Origin: Actinomadura sp. 7K507
Lineage (GTDB): Bacteria; Actinomycetota; Actinomycetes; Streptosporangiales; Streptosporangiaceae
Length of the DNA: 41,711 nucleotides
Assembly (NCBI RefSeq): GCF_004348425.1
Contig: NZ_SMKK01000065.1
Coordinates: forward strand, 1-41,711
Reading direction: 5' to 3'
In this document: piece after piece, positions 8,233 to 16,407 of the stretch
Position numbering within the stretch: position 1 is the stretch's first letter
Layout of the letters: each line of letters opens with the position of its first letter
Program-made: the position numbers and the translations under genes
Notes under the pieces: model-generated
Database searches by the model: none
Told to the model about the DNA's origin: nothing
What the model saw: the letters and a program-made list of their open reading frames with translations, nothing else

Positions 8233-8961
8233 TCATCCCTGCTGCGCGGCGATGGCGGTCAGAGCGCTGGTGATCTGCGTCTCGGCCTTCGCCTTGCCGA
8301 TGCCGAGATCCGACAGGACGCCCGTGCCGTCCTCGAATTCGAGGAGGGCCAGCAGCATGTGCTCCGTGCCGATGTAGTTGTGGCCGAGGCGCAGTGCCTC
8401 CCGGAAGGTGAGTTCCAGGGCCTTCTTGCTGTCCGCGTCGTAGGGGATGAGGTCGGGGACGTTCTCGGACTCCGGCGGCAGCGCGGCCGTCGCGGCCTGG
8501 CGCACCGAGTCGAGCAGGACGTCCTGCGCCGTGATCGCCTTCGCGGCGAGCGCCTCGGGTTCGGACAGCAGGCCGAGGACGAGGTGCACGGGACGGATCT
8601 GGTCGTTGCCCGCCGCGCGTGCCTCGTTCATCGACGCCATGACGACGTTGCGGGCGCGCGGGGTGAACCGGGAGAAGGCCTCCTGCGGGTCGAGGTCGGA
8701 TGCCTGGCCCTTGGGGACGAAGCGTTTCTGGGCGGCCTGCTTGCTGACCCCCATGCTCGTGCCGATGTCGGTCCAGGACGCCCCGGAGCGGCGGGCCTGG
8801 TCGACGAAGTGGCCGATGAGGTGGTCGGCGACGTCGCCGAGGTGCTCGGCGGCGATCACCGCGCTGCTGAGCTGTTCGAGTGTGTCGGTGTGGACCTTCT
8901 TGATGCCGTCGATCAGGTCGTCGAGGCGGATCCGGCCGATGGGCTGCGTGGGTTCGGTCAT
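8233..8961 (-). CDS. HTH and Clp N-terminal double-domain protein
   Basis: 242 residues. Residues 1-80 hold a helix-turn-helix segment (ASWTDIGTSMGVSKQAAQKR). Residues about 95-240 hold two Clp_N repeats (RPVHLVLGLLSE and HNYIGTEHMLLALLE). There is no AAA+ module, so it is not a chaperone or unfoldase itself. Proteins of this build are common in actinobacteria and of unknown function; a DNA-binding regulator with a ClpC/adaptor-like sensing domain is a reasonable guess. The start ATG 8961 sits seven bases after a -10 element, so the mRNA is probably leaderless. The palindromic operator before it suggests autoregulation. Confidence 0.85.
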   Translation of the reverse strand: MTEPTQPIGRIRLDDLIDGIKKVHTDTLEQLSSAVIAAEHLGDVADHLIGHFVDQARRSGASWTDIGTSMGVSKQAAQKRFVPKGQASDLDPQEAFSRFTPRARNVVMASMNEARAAGNDQIRPVHLVLGLLSEPEALAAKAITAQDVLLDSVRQAATAALPPESENVPDLIPYDADSKKALELTFREALRLGHNYIGTEHMLLALLEFEDGTGVLSDLGIGKAKAETQITSALTAIAAQQG

Positions 8962-8962
8962 A

Positions 8963-9009
8963 CGTCAACCCTAGGTTGACGATCGAGGAACGTCAACCCA
9001 AGGTTGACG
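8963..9009 (-). promoter_or_regulatory. Double 19-bp palindromic operator overlapping a leaderless promoter
   Basis: Two copies of CGTCAACC-nnn-GGTTGACG (8963-8981 and 8991-9009, spacers CTA and CAA) with perfect 8-base arms, 28 bases apart. On the minus strand the distal copy contributes a -35 TTGACG (8996-8991) and the proximal copy a -10 TAGGGT (8973-8968), separated by exactly 17 bases. The ATG starts seven bases after the -10. The whole intergenic space is used. A dimeric repressor on both sites would block polymerase; the HTH-ClpN product is the obvious candidate. Confidence 0.82.
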
Positions 9010-9010
9010 A

Positions 9011-9943
9011 CTACCAGCCGGCGGCGCCGGTGAAGGTCGTCTCGTGCGGGTCGTAGCCGAGGTCCGCGCGGGCGGCGGTGATGTCGAGGGTGCGCTCGAC
9101 GGCCAGATGGCTGATGGCGTAACGGGTGAGGCGCGGCGGTTCGGGGCGGCCGGCCAGAAGGAACGCGCCCTCGGCCACGGCGGCCAGGGGGCGGGCGAGG
9201 GACGCCGGGACGTAGACGGGCCTCGCCCGTATCCCCCGCTCGCGGAGGATCTCCCGGAACGCGTCGTCGATCGTCACCGGGGCGGCGTCCGCGATGTTGA
9301 AGACGCCCGAGGTCACCGGGCCGGTCGCGGCCAGGAGGCACGCCTGGACGAGGTTGGCGATCGAGGTGAGGCTGATGCGCTGGCGTCCCGTCCCGGCGGC
9401 GGGCAGGACCGGGCCGCGCACGGCGGACAGGACGCGCGGCAGCAGGGTCGTGTCGCCGGGGCCGTAGACCGCGTGCGGGCGCAGGACGATCGCGTCACGG
9501 CCGGCGGACAGGACCGCGCGCTCGGCGGCGGCCTTCGAGGCGCCGTAGGCGTTCATGTAGCGCCCGACCGGCGCCTCGTCCTCGGTGGCCATGGCGCTCG
9601 GGCGGAACGGGTCGTACACGCTGGCGGTGCTGACGTGCACGAACCGGGCTCCGGGGAAGGCCGCGAGGGCGGTGCGGGTACCGGTGAGGTTGGCGGCGAA
9701 CAGGCCGGCGGCAGGTCCCCAGTCGGTGGCGCTGCCCGCGCAGTGGACGACCGCGTCGACACCGGGCGCGTCCGCGAGCGGGCCGTGCGTGAGGTCCCAC
9801 GACCGGTAGGCCGCGCCGCCCAGATGCGGCGCGGCCACGGAGGGACGGCGGCCGTAGGCGTACGTCGTGATGCCCTCGGAGGCGAGCGCCCGGCACACCG
9901 CGCCGCCGACGAACCCCGACGCCCCCGTCACCGCGACCCTCAC
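9011..9943 (-). CDS. NAD(P)-dependent epimerase/reductase, OleD-like (SDR family)
   Basis: 310 residues of the extended SDR / 3-beta-HSD type. The N-terminal Rossmann motif is VTGASGFVG near residue 5; the active site has STASVYD and YGASK (Tyr-x-x-x-Lys) near residues 130-150. Start is GTG 9943, overlapping the ligase stop (GTGA). In ole-type clusters OleD reduces the beta-keto acid made by OleA to a beta-hydroxy acid before OleC acts; the context (OleA-like and OleC-like genes in the same operon) supports that role. A sugar-nucleotide or sterol-type dehydrogenase is the alternative. Confidence 0.82.
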   Translation of the reverse strand: MRVAVTGASGFVGGAVCRALASEGITTYAYGRRPSVAAPHLGGAAYRSWDLTHGPLADAPGVDAVVHCAGSATDWGPAAGLFAANLTGTRTALAAFPGARFVHVSTASVYDPFRPSAMATEDEAPVGRYMNAYGASKAAAERAVLSAGRDAIVLRPHAVYGPGDTTLLPRVLSAVRGPVLPAAGTGRQRISLTSIANLVQACLLAATGPVTSGVFNIADAAPVTIDDAFREILRERGIRARPVYVPASLARPLAAVAEGAFLLAGRPEPPRLTRYAISHLAVERTLDITAARADLGYDPHETTFTGAAGW

Positions 9944-11445
9944 GCGGTCACCAGCTCGCGGAGGCGGTCGCGGTCGAGCTTGCGCGTCCTGCCGGAACGG
10001 GGCAGTGCGTCCAGGACGACGATCCGGTCGGGCAGGGCGTCGTGGTCGATGACGTCCGGGAGGCTGCGCCGCAGCCGGGCGGGCAGGTCGCCGGGGCCGA
10101 CCACGGCCAGGACGACCTCCTCGTCCCCGGTTCCGGGATCGGGCACGCCCACGATGGCTGCTTCGGCCACACCGGGGAGCGCGGCGATCGACGGCTCGTA
10201 CAGGCCCGGGTAGAGGTTGAACTTGCCGCGGATCAGCATGTCCTTCTTGCGTCCCGTGAGCACGAGGCGGCCGCCGTCCAGGCGCGCGAGGTCGCCGGTC
10301 GGCAGTTCGGTGAGGGGGTCCCCGCCGAGGTAGCCGCGGCACAGGCTGGGGCCGGACAGCAGCAGCTCGCCGTCGTCCGCGAGCCGCGCGCCGACACCGG
10401 GCAGCGGCGCTCCCAGGAGGTCGCCCGATCCGGTGTGGGCGAGTTTCTCCCGCGCCGACGCGATCGCCACCGGCAGGACCTCGGTCATCGCGTAGACGGA
10501 CAGGACCTCGGCGGACGGCGCCGCCGCGACGGCCCGCCGCAGGATCGCCGCGGGCGCGGGCGCCGCCCCCAGCAGCACGTACCGGAGGGACGGCGGCAGC
10601 TCGGGAGCCGCGTCCAGTACCTCGGCCAGGTGCACGGGGACGCAGAACGTGTGCGTGGCCTCCCGCTCCCGCATCAGCCGGGCGAAGTCGGCGGGCGCGC
10701 AGAACAGCGGCGGCATCGACCAGCGCGCCCCCGCGATCAGCGTCGGGAGCCCGAGCATGAGCTGGTCGGTGTGGACGACGTCGCCGGGCCCCAGCGGCAG
10801 CCGGGCCCGGAAGAGATCGAGGGCCGCGGCGAGGGACGCCTGGGTGTGGACGACGGCGCGCGGATCGGCCGTCGTCCCCGAGGTGAAGATCACGGCGGCG
10901 GGCGCGTCCGGGTCGCCGCCGGTGCCGGGTTCGGGTGCGGCTCCCCCGGTCAGGCGCTCGAACGACAGCGCGCCGCGCGGGACGCCTGGAAGGCGGCGGC
11001 CGACGTGGATGTGCCGCATCGGGCCCTCGCCCGGGATCCGCAGGTCGGCGAGGTTCGGCAGGAGCAGCCCGCGGCGCCGCGCGTACGCCCGGACGGGACG
11101 CAGCCGGCTCCCCGCGTACAGGACCGACTCGGCCGCCGACCAGCGCGGGCGCGCCAGCCGCAGCCGCGCGGTGAACATCTCCGGTCCGGCTCCCGGATCG
11201 GCGAACACGACCACTCCCCCGGCCGCGACCACGCCCAGCGCGAGGACGAGCGACTCGGGCGACGGCCGGACGGAGAACAGCACCCCGTCGCCCGCCGCGA
11301 GCCCGCGCGACAGCAGGCCGTGCCGGACGGCCAGCACCTGCCGCCGCAGGTCGCCGTAGGTGAGGTGCGTGCCGTCCCCGGCGACGAGCGCGACCTCGCC
11401 GGGCGTCCGGGCGGCCTGGTCGAGCAGCCGCGGGACCAGGGTCAT
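9940..11445 (-). CDS. AMP-forming ligase, OleC-like (candidate beta-lactone synthetase)
   Basis: 501 residues of the adenylate-forming superfamily. Motifs: VIFTSGTTADPRAV near residue 187 (P-loop, with Arg where Lys is usual), YAMTEVLP near 320, LPTGDLARL near 385, GRKKDMLIRGKFNLYP near 400, and the C-terminal PRSGRTRKLDRD with the conserved Lys. OleC enzymes use ATP to close a beta-hydroxy acid to a beta-lactone. There is no separate acyl-carrier gene nearby. Overlaps both neighbours by four bases. Fatty-acyl-AMP or -CoA ligase activity is the alternative; the pairing with OleA-like and OleD-like genes is what favours OleC. Confidence 0.75.
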   Translation of the reverse strand: MTLVPRLLDQAARTPGEVALVAGDGTHLTYGDLRRQVLAVRHGLLSRGLAAGDGVLFSVRPSPESLVLALGVVAAGGVVVFADPGAGPEMFTARLRLARPRWSAAESVLYAGSRLRPVRAYARRRGLLLPNLADLRIPGEGPMRHIHVGRRLPGVPRGALSFERLTGGAAPEPGTGGDPDAPAAVIFTSGTTADPRAVVHTQASLAAALDLFRARLPLGPGDVVHTDQLMLGLPTLIAGARWSMPPLFCAPADFARLMREREATHTFCVPVHLAEVLDAAPELPPSLRYVLLGAAPAPAAILRRAVAAAPSAEVLSVYAMTEVLPVAIASAREKLAHTGSGDLLGAPLPGVGARLADDGELLLSGPSLCRGYLGGDPLTELPTGDLARLDGGRLVLTGRKKDMLIRGKFNLYPGLYEPSIAALPGVAEAAIVGVPDPGTGDEEVVLAVVGPGDLPARLRRSLPDVIDHDALPDRIVVLDALPRSGRTRKLDRDRLRELVTA

Positions 11446-12599
11446 CGCGTGTCCCGTTCCGCGCGGACGGCCAGGTACCGGTACGTGGGGATCAGCACGC
11501 CGCGCGCCGCCGACCGTCGCGTGATCTTGAGCGGGCCGGCGTCGAGGAGCGCGCGGGCGACGAGCCGGATCTGTGCCATGGCCAGCGGATAGCCGATGCA
11601 GAAGTGCGGTCCCGCGCCGAACCAGAGCCGCCGCAGCTCGGGCGGGTGGGGGCGGTCGAGGTCGAACGGGCCGAGCGCGCGGCAGCAGTTGTGCGTGGCG
11701 ATCAGGACCCGGTCGCCGGGACGGATCGCGACGCCGCCGACCGTGGCGGGACGGTGCACGCTGCGCAGCATGACCGGCGTCGGGGTCGTCACCCGCATGG
11801 CCTCCTCGATGGCAGGGTCGAGCAGCGCCCCGTCAGCGGCGACCCGGGCGAGCTGCCCGTGGTCGGCGAGGAGGGCGACCAGCCGGGGCAGCAGCGTGGC
11901 CACCGTCTCCGTGCCGGTCAGGAAGAACGCGCCGGCGGCGCCTCTCGCCTCGTCCTCGGAGAGGCCGAGGGCCCGCATCCGCCCCATCACGGTCGACTCG
12001 TCCCCCGTCAGGTACGACTTGGCCGCGATGTCCCCGAGCGGGTCGAGCACGGTGCGGGCCCGCCGCACCTGGGACGGGGAGAGCCGCCGGGTCCGCAGCG
12101 AGATCATGGAGACGATGCGCTCGCCCTGCTCGAACAGGTCCCGGTAGGCCGCCTCGGTCCTGGCGTCCAGGCCGATGACCTCGCCGATCACCGCGCCGGC
12201 CATGACCCGCGCGGCGTCCACCAGGTCGACGGTCGCGCCGCGTCCGAGACGGCCGGTGAGCCGGTCGAGGGGCTCGGCCAGGACGCGGGCGCACAGGGCC
12301 TCGGTATAGGACGGGACGAACAGGTCGGTGAGGCGGCGGCGCAGGGCCCGGTGCGCCTCCCCCTCCATGTTGAGCAGGACCGACGGCCCCAGGACCGGCG
12401 TCCACAGCTCGCCCGGCGAGCCTGGGCCGTCCTTGCGGAACGTCTCGCCGTCCATGAGGACCTCGCGGGCCGCCGAGGCGTCGTTCACGACCACGCCGAC
12501 CCCCGGCACCCGGACGGCCGGGCCGCGCCGCGCGACCCCGCGCAGCAGCGGGTACGCGAACGGATGCGCGGTCAGGTAGAGACGCCGTTCCCAGTTCAT
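11442..12599 (-). CDS. Cytochrome P450 (operon member)
   Basis: 385 residues. The heme loop is FGAGPHFCIGYPLA near residue 335, the I-helix AGAFFLTGTETVA near 225, and the ExxR is EEAMR near 275. It ends four bases inside the ligase gene. Substrate is unknown; as part of the operon it may oxidise the product of the OleA/C/D-like enzymes or the acyl precursor. Its N-terminus has RLYLTAHPFAYPLL, without a membrane anchor. A 17-bp tandem duplication lies at its start codon. Confidence 0.9.
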   Translation of the reverse strand: MNWERRLYLTAHPFAYPLLRGVARRGPAVRVPGVGVVVNDASAAREVLMDGETFRKDGPGSPGELWTPVLGPSVLLNMEGEAHRALRRRLTDLFVPSYTEALCARVLAEPLDRLTGRLGRGATVDLVDAARVMAGAVIGEVIGLDARTEAAYRDLFEQGERIVSMISLRTRRLSPSQVRRARTVLDPLGDIAAKSYLTGDESTVMGRMRALGLSEDEARGAAGAFFLTGTETVATLLPRLVALLADHGQLARVAADGALLDPAIEEAMRVTTPTPVMLRSVHRPATVGGVAIRPGDRVLIATHNCCRALGPFDLDRPHPPELRRLWFGAGPHFCIGYPLAMAQIRLVARALLDAGPLKITRRSAARGVLIPTYRYLAVRAERDTR

Positions 12600-12627
12600 C
12601 TGCTGTCCACGTTCATCTGATGTCGAC
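12594..12627 (-). repeat. 17-bp tandem duplication at the GT2/P450 junction
   Basis: GTTCATCTGCTGTCCAC followed directly by GTTCATCTGATGTCGAC (15 of 17 identical). The copy at 12611-12627 contains the GT2 stop overlapping an ATG (ATGA); the other contains the ATG now used by the P450. Without the duplication the two genes would overlap by four bases like the rest of the operon. Confidence 0.8.
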
Positions 12628-13365
12628 GACGGGTGGCGTGTAGCGGTGGTCGGCGTACCAGCCGAGCGTCCGGACGAGGCCGAACGCCCGCAGCCGCCGT
12701 ACCGAGCCGTACATCACGACGTCCTTGCGCAGCCCGTAGGCGTCGGTCACGCGGCGGACGCGGTTGACCAGCTCGCGGTCCTCGTGGACGTCCTCGATGC
12801 GGGTGCGCGGGAAGCCGCCGGCCCGCTCGTACAGGTCGGCGGTGATGGCCAGGTTGCAGCCCGGCATCATCACGTAGGGGCCGAGGTAGAGAGGGTCCTG
12901 GTTGCCGGGGCGGAAGCGTCCGAAGAGGGCGGCGAGGTCGATGACGGCCGGGAGCAGGCGCCGCTCCCAGAACTTCAGCGGGAACTCGTCGGTCCGGGGC
13001 AGCAGCGGCCCGCTGACCATCTCCAGCCCCTCGCCGAACGCGCGCCGCACGGCGGCGACCCAGCCGAGATGGGGCAGGCAGTCGGCGTCGGTGCGGGCGA
13101 CGTGCGTGGCGCCGGCGCTGATGGCGTGCCGGACGCCGGTGTCGGCGGCGGCCCCGGTCCCCTTCTCCGGCTCGTGGACGATCCGGACGTCGAACGCCGT
13201 GTTCCCGGCGGCGAACTCCTTGACGACCTGGGCCGTCCCGTCCGTGCTGCCGTTGTCGACGACGACGAGCGTGAAGCCGGTGTCGGTCTGCCGGGCGAGC
13301 CGGCGCAGCGTCGCGCCGATCGAACGCTCCTCGTCATAGGCGGGGACGACGACCCACAGATTCAT
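12613..13365 (-). CDS. Family 2 glycosyltransferase
   Basis: 250 residues, GT-A fold. VVVPAYDEERSIG at the N-terminus, VVVDNGSTDGT near residue 37, RTDADCLP (DxD metal site) near 92, and MMPGCNLAI then EDVHEDRELVNR in the acceptor half. No transmembrane segment is evident, so it is probably soluble or peripheral. The start ATG 13365 lies two bases after the ketosynthase stop. Within an OleA/C/D-like operon a glycosyltransferase suggests a glycosylated lipid product; donor and acceptor are not known. Confidence 0.85.
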   Translation of the reverse strand: MNLWVVVPAYDEERSIGATLRRLARQTDTGFTLVVVDNGSTDGTAQVVKEFAAGNTAFDVRIVHEPEKGTGAAADTGVRHAISAGATHVARTDADCLPHLGWVAAVRRAFGEGLEMVSGPLLPRTDEFPLKFWERRLLPAVIDLAALFGRFRPGNQDPLYLGPYVMMPGCNLAITADLYERAGGFPRTRIEDVHEDRELVNRVRRVTDAYGLRKDVVMYGSVRRLRAFGLVRTLGWYADHRYTPPVVDIR

Positions 13366-13367
13366 GA

Positions 13368-14381
13368 TCAGAGCTCCGCGAACATGACGCCGAGGCTGAC
13401 GCCGCCGGCGAGGCCGATGAGCGCGACGCGGTCGCCGGGTCCGCAGCGCCCCCCGTCGAGGGCGGTGGCGATCTGCAGCGGGAGGCTCGCGGACGCGACG
13501 TTGCCATGGCCGGGAAGGGTGACGACGAGCCGCTCGGACGGGATGCCGAGGATCGACCGGAGCACCTCCAGATACGGCAGCGTCACCTGGTGGACGGCGA
13601 TGACGGCGAAGTCGTCCCACGTCAGGCCGGTCTTCTGCAGGGCGGTCGTGAAGATCTCCGCGCCGTTGGCCACGAACGCGTCCTTGAGCCGCCGCCCGTC
13701 GCCGCTGAAGTAGGTGCGGTCGGGGTCGCGGGGGTGCATCGACCCGCCGGCCGGGAGCGTCCCGATCCGCCACGCGCTGGAGACGGCGGCGAAGCCGCGG
13801 TAGAAGATCCCGCCGTCGGGGGCCGCCTCGACGAGCATCGCGGCGCCGCCGTCGGAGAGAGTGTAGCCGGCGAAGGCGTCCACGAACTGGGCGCGGTCGC
13901 GGACCCTCCAGCGGATCGCGCGCGACGGGCTCTCCCCCGTGCAGACCAGCACCCGCTCGTGCTGCCCGGTGCGGATCAGCGCGTCCGCCGTCTGCAGGCC
14001 GTTCAGGAAGCTGTTGCAGGCGTTCTTGACGTCGAAGACCGGGCACGTGGCGCCGAGCTTGGCGGCGACGATGTGCGCGGTGGCCGGCTCGATCAGGTCC
14101 TGCGAGGCCGACCCGAACACCAGCAGGTCGATGCCCGCCGCCTGGACGCCGCGCCGGGCGAGGACGTCGCGGGCGGCGGCGACGGCAAGGTCGGACGCCT
14201 GCTCGTCGTCGCGCATGACGTGCCGGGTGCGGATCCCGGTCATCCGCTCGACGATCGTGGGATGCGGCCGGTACCCGCCGTCCGCGGTGGCGCTCTCGGC
14301 CGCGACCCGTGCCTCGACCTCGGCGCTGGTGACCGTCCGCTCGGGCAGATGCGCCGCGACGGCGGTGATGCGGGCTCTCAT
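13368..14381 (-). CDS. KAS III / OleA-like thiolase-fold synthase
   Basis: 337 residues. The active-site Cys is in FDVKNACNSFLNG near residue 120, the His in IAVHQVTLPY near 260, and the Asn in GHGNVASASLP near 290. A Glu in DLIEPATAH, about 20 residues before the Cys, matches the position of the Glu that OleA uses for non-decarboxylative head-to-head condensation of two acyl-CoAs; ordinary KAS III lacks it. First gene of the five-gene operon that ends at 9011. Product would be a long-chain beta-keto acid. Ordinary KAS III priming is the alternative. Confidence 0.82.
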   Translation of the reverse strand: MRARITAVAAHLPERTVTSAEVEARVAAESATADGGYRPHPTIVERMTGIRTRHVMRDDEQASDLAVAAARDVLARRGVQAAGIDLLVFGSASQDLIEPATAHIVAAKLGATCPVFDVKNACNSFLNGLQTADALIRTGQHERVLVCTGESPSRAIRWRVRDRAQFVDAFAGYTLSDGGAAMLVEAAPDGGIFYRGFAAVSSAWRIGTLPAGGSMHPRDPDRTYFSGDGRRLKDAFVANGAEIFTTALQKTGLTWDDFAVIAVHQVTLPYLEVLRSILGIPSERLVVTLPGHGNVASASLPLQIATALDGGRCGPGDRVALIGLAGGVSLGVMFAEL

Positions 14382-14499
14382 GGGCTGGGGTTCCCCCGGT
14401 TCCTCGTGCTCCGTGGACGATCAGACTCGCCGACCCCGGACGCTCCCGGACAGAGCGACCCTACGGAACAGGGGTGGGCGTTGTACCCCGGTTCGCCGT

Positions 14500-14528
14500 G
14501 AGTACCGCCACTCATCCGGATTGAGTAC
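14500..14528. promoter_or_regulatory. Candidate operator in the divergent ketosynthase/P450 intergenic region
   Basis: ACTCA-TCCGGAT-TGAGT (14510-14526) is an imperfect dyad around TCCGGA, flanked by two GAGTAC direct repeats (14500-14505 and 14523-14528). It lies in the 191-base gap between the divergent ketosynthase operon and the second P450. A TAGGGT on the minus strand at about 14463-14458 could be the operon's -10. Suggestive only. Confidence 0.35.
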
Positions 14529-14572
14529 TACCGCGTTTCCCCCCGGCTCCGCCACCCGGCAGAATCTGCGGC

Positions 14573-15805
14573 GTGACCAGCACAGAGTTCCCCGGCGAGA
14601 CCGGCGCGGCGTCCCCCGGCGAGACCGGCGCGGAGATCGGCGCGGCCGCGCGCCACGAGGCGCGGCTGCTGTGGGCGGCGAACCCCGGGCTGTTCGCGCT
14701 GCTGGAGGCGGCGCGCCACACCGGCCCCATCGCGCGGGTGCCGAAGCTCGGCTGGGTGGTGACGGACCCGGTCATCGCCCGCCGCGTCCTCAACGACCAC
14801 GACCGGTTCGGCATGAACGGCGAGGGCGGCGTCGGCCACCTGTGGACACAGTTGTTCGGGGACGGGATGGCGCGGTTCTTCGGCGGCGCCGGGCACGCCG
14901 AGGTCCGCGCCCGTGCCCGCGACCTGTTCACCGAGGATTCCGCGCGTGCGCTGGTGGAACGTTCCCAAGGCGCGTCCCACGCCGTGCTGGCCCGCCGTCT
15001 CGCCGCCGGCCGGACCGTCGACGTCGCCGACGCCGCCCGCGTCCTGGCCGGGCGGATGGTCGCCGACCTGCTCGGGCTGCCCGCCGGGCGGGCGGACGGC
15101 CGCTACCGGGAGATCTTCGCGGCCGGGGAGCGGCTGGCCGGGCTGGCGATGGGCACGACCGCCTCCACCGAACTCGACCCGGCGGTCCTCGCCGGCGCCC
15201 GCGCGATCGTGGACGAGATCACCGCCGGCGTCCCGCACGCCTACCGGACGGCCGGGCCGGACACGCTCCTCGGCCGCTGCCGCGAGATGGGCCTCGGGCT
15301 GCCGCTCGCCCGCGGGCTGGCGACCCTGCTGGTGATCGCCGGCACCGAGACGGGCGCGTCCGGGACGGTCCGCACGGCGGCGCTGCTGCACGACACCGGG
15401 CGGCAGCGTGCCCTGCTCGCCGCCCCTTCGCTCCTGCACAACGCGGTGCGCGAGGGCCTGCGCGTCTCCACCCCCGCGCCGGTGATCGGGCGGCACGTGG
15501 CCCGGGACGCGACCGTCGCGGGACGCAGGCTCCGCGCGGGCGACCGGGTCCTGCTGCTGGCCTACCGCGCGACCAACGGCGCCGGGCCGTTCGACGTCCA
15601 CCGCGCGTACGTGCCCGAGACCCGCCAGCTGTGGTTCGGCGGCGGCCGCCACCTCTGCCTCGGCGCCGCCGTGGCCCGCACGCAGGTGGCCCGGATGCTG
15701 GAGACGCTGCTGTCCGGCGGCCGCCCGTACCGGGTGGTCTCCCGCCGCGCCGCCCGCCGCGTCCTCGTCCCCGCGTACGCCGAACTGCGGGTGCGGCTCT
15801 CTTAG
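14573..15805 (+). CDS. Cytochrome P450 (divergent)
   Basis: 410 residues. Heme loop FGGGRHLCLGAAVA near residue 350, I-helix LLVIAGTETGAS near 255, ExxR as REGLR near 300. Homologous to the operon P450 across the gap (both share a C-terminal RAARxVLxPxY pattern), so the pair may act on one product. The GTG start at 14573 has no good Shine-Dalgarno. The first 20 residues are a repeat (PGETGAASPGETGA), so the true start may lie further in, before the conserved ARHEARLLWAANP. Confidence 0.88.
   Translation: MTSTEFPGETGAASPGETGAEIGAAARHEARLLWAANPGLFALLEAARHTGPIARVPKLGWVVTDPVIARRVLNDHDRFGMNGEGGVGHLWTQLFGDGMARFFGGAGHAEVRARARDLFTEDSARALVERSQGASHAVLARRLAAGRTVDVADAARVLAGRMVADLLGLPAGRADGRYREIFAAGERLAGLAMGTTASTELDPAVLAGARAIVDEITAGVPHAYRTAGPDTLLGRCREMGLGLPLARGLATLLVIAGTETGASGTVRTAALLHDTGRQRALLAAPSLLHNAVREGLRVSTPAPVIGRHVARDATVAGRRLRAGDRVLLLAYRATNGAGPFDVHRAYVPETRQLWFGGGRHLCLGAAVARTQVARMLETLLSGGRPYRVVSRRAARRVLVPAYAELRVRLS
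14590..14633 (+). repeat. 24-bp-period duplication in the P450 N-terminus
   Basis: The 20-mer CCCCGGCGAGACCGGCGCGG occurs at 14590-14609 and again at 14614-14633. It encodes a repeated PGETGA at the very N-terminus, a part of the protein that P450s do not conserve. Confidence 0.8.
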
Positions 15806-15841
15806 ACCAGGGCCTGGCCCCCGGGGACCTGGATCTCGGGC

Positions 15842-16246
15842 TCAGACCTCGGGAATGCTGCTCGGGAGCTCGGTGGAGGGCGCCGGGGCCGGCGCCTCAG
15901 GCTCCGGAGGCGGGGCCTCGGGGGCCGTCGGGACGATCTGGTAGCCGGGCTCGGGTTCCGCGGGCGGCTTGTTCCACCACCAGAGGGCGAACGAGATCGC
16001 GAACAGCACGGCGATGATGCCGAGCAGCTGGACCACGGCCTTGCGGTGGCTCGGGTCGCCGGCGCGGCGGCGGCGCCGCAGGAGGGGGGTGCGGCCGGCC
16101 CGCCGGGCGCGCTTGGCGGCGCGGCGTGTCCGCCGCTGCTCGCGCCTGCTCGGCGGCTGGAGCCGTTCCCGGGCGCTCGGCTCGGTGAACGTGGCGCCCC
16201 TGATGAAGTCGTCGTCGAACACGGGCTCGTCGAAGTCTGCGGCCAT
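15842..16246 (-). CDS. SCO2583-like membrane protein
   Basis: 134 residues. The N-terminus FDEPVFDDDFIRGATFTEPS matches the conserved start of the SCO2583/SCO2584 actinobacterial family. A strongly basic stretch (residues about 35-68) is followed by a single membrane span (VVQLLGIIAVLFAISFALWW) and a Pro/Glu/Ala-rich tail outside. Start ATG 16246 is used because GGAGAG lies six bases upstream; the frame is open 11 codons further. SCO2584 has been tied to spore wall assembly; whether this one acts there is unknown. Confidence 0.8.
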   Translation of the reverse strand: MAADFDEPVFDDDFIRGATFTEPSARERLQPPSRREQRRTRRAAKRARRAGRTPLLRRRRRAGDPSHRKAVVQLLGIIAVLFAISFALWWWNKPPAEPEPGYQIVPTAPEAPPPEPEAPAPAPSTELPSSIPEV

Positions 16247-16359
16247 GAGGTTCTCTCCGGCGCCGGGGGCGGTCCGCAACCCAGGCTAGTCGACACCTCG
16301 CGCGATCAGCCCGTCCGAGCCGGGCGTCCTACTCCGTGGGACGGTCCTTCCAGGAAATC

Positions 16360-16373
16360 TAGAACCGGTTACA
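16360..16373 (+). promoter_or_regulatory. KstR-type operator before the thiolase gene
   Basis: TAGAACCGGTTACA fits the mycobacterial KstR motif TnnAACnnGTTnnA at all eight fixed positions. A possible -10 TACAGT (16370-16375) overlaps its right end, so binding would repress. A half-match (GTTCTA, 16390-16395) follows just before the ribosome site. 48 bases from the operator start to the ATG. Confidence 0.72.
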
Positions 16374-16407
16374 GTTGAATGCGAATCGCGTTCTAGAAGG
16401 AGACCAT

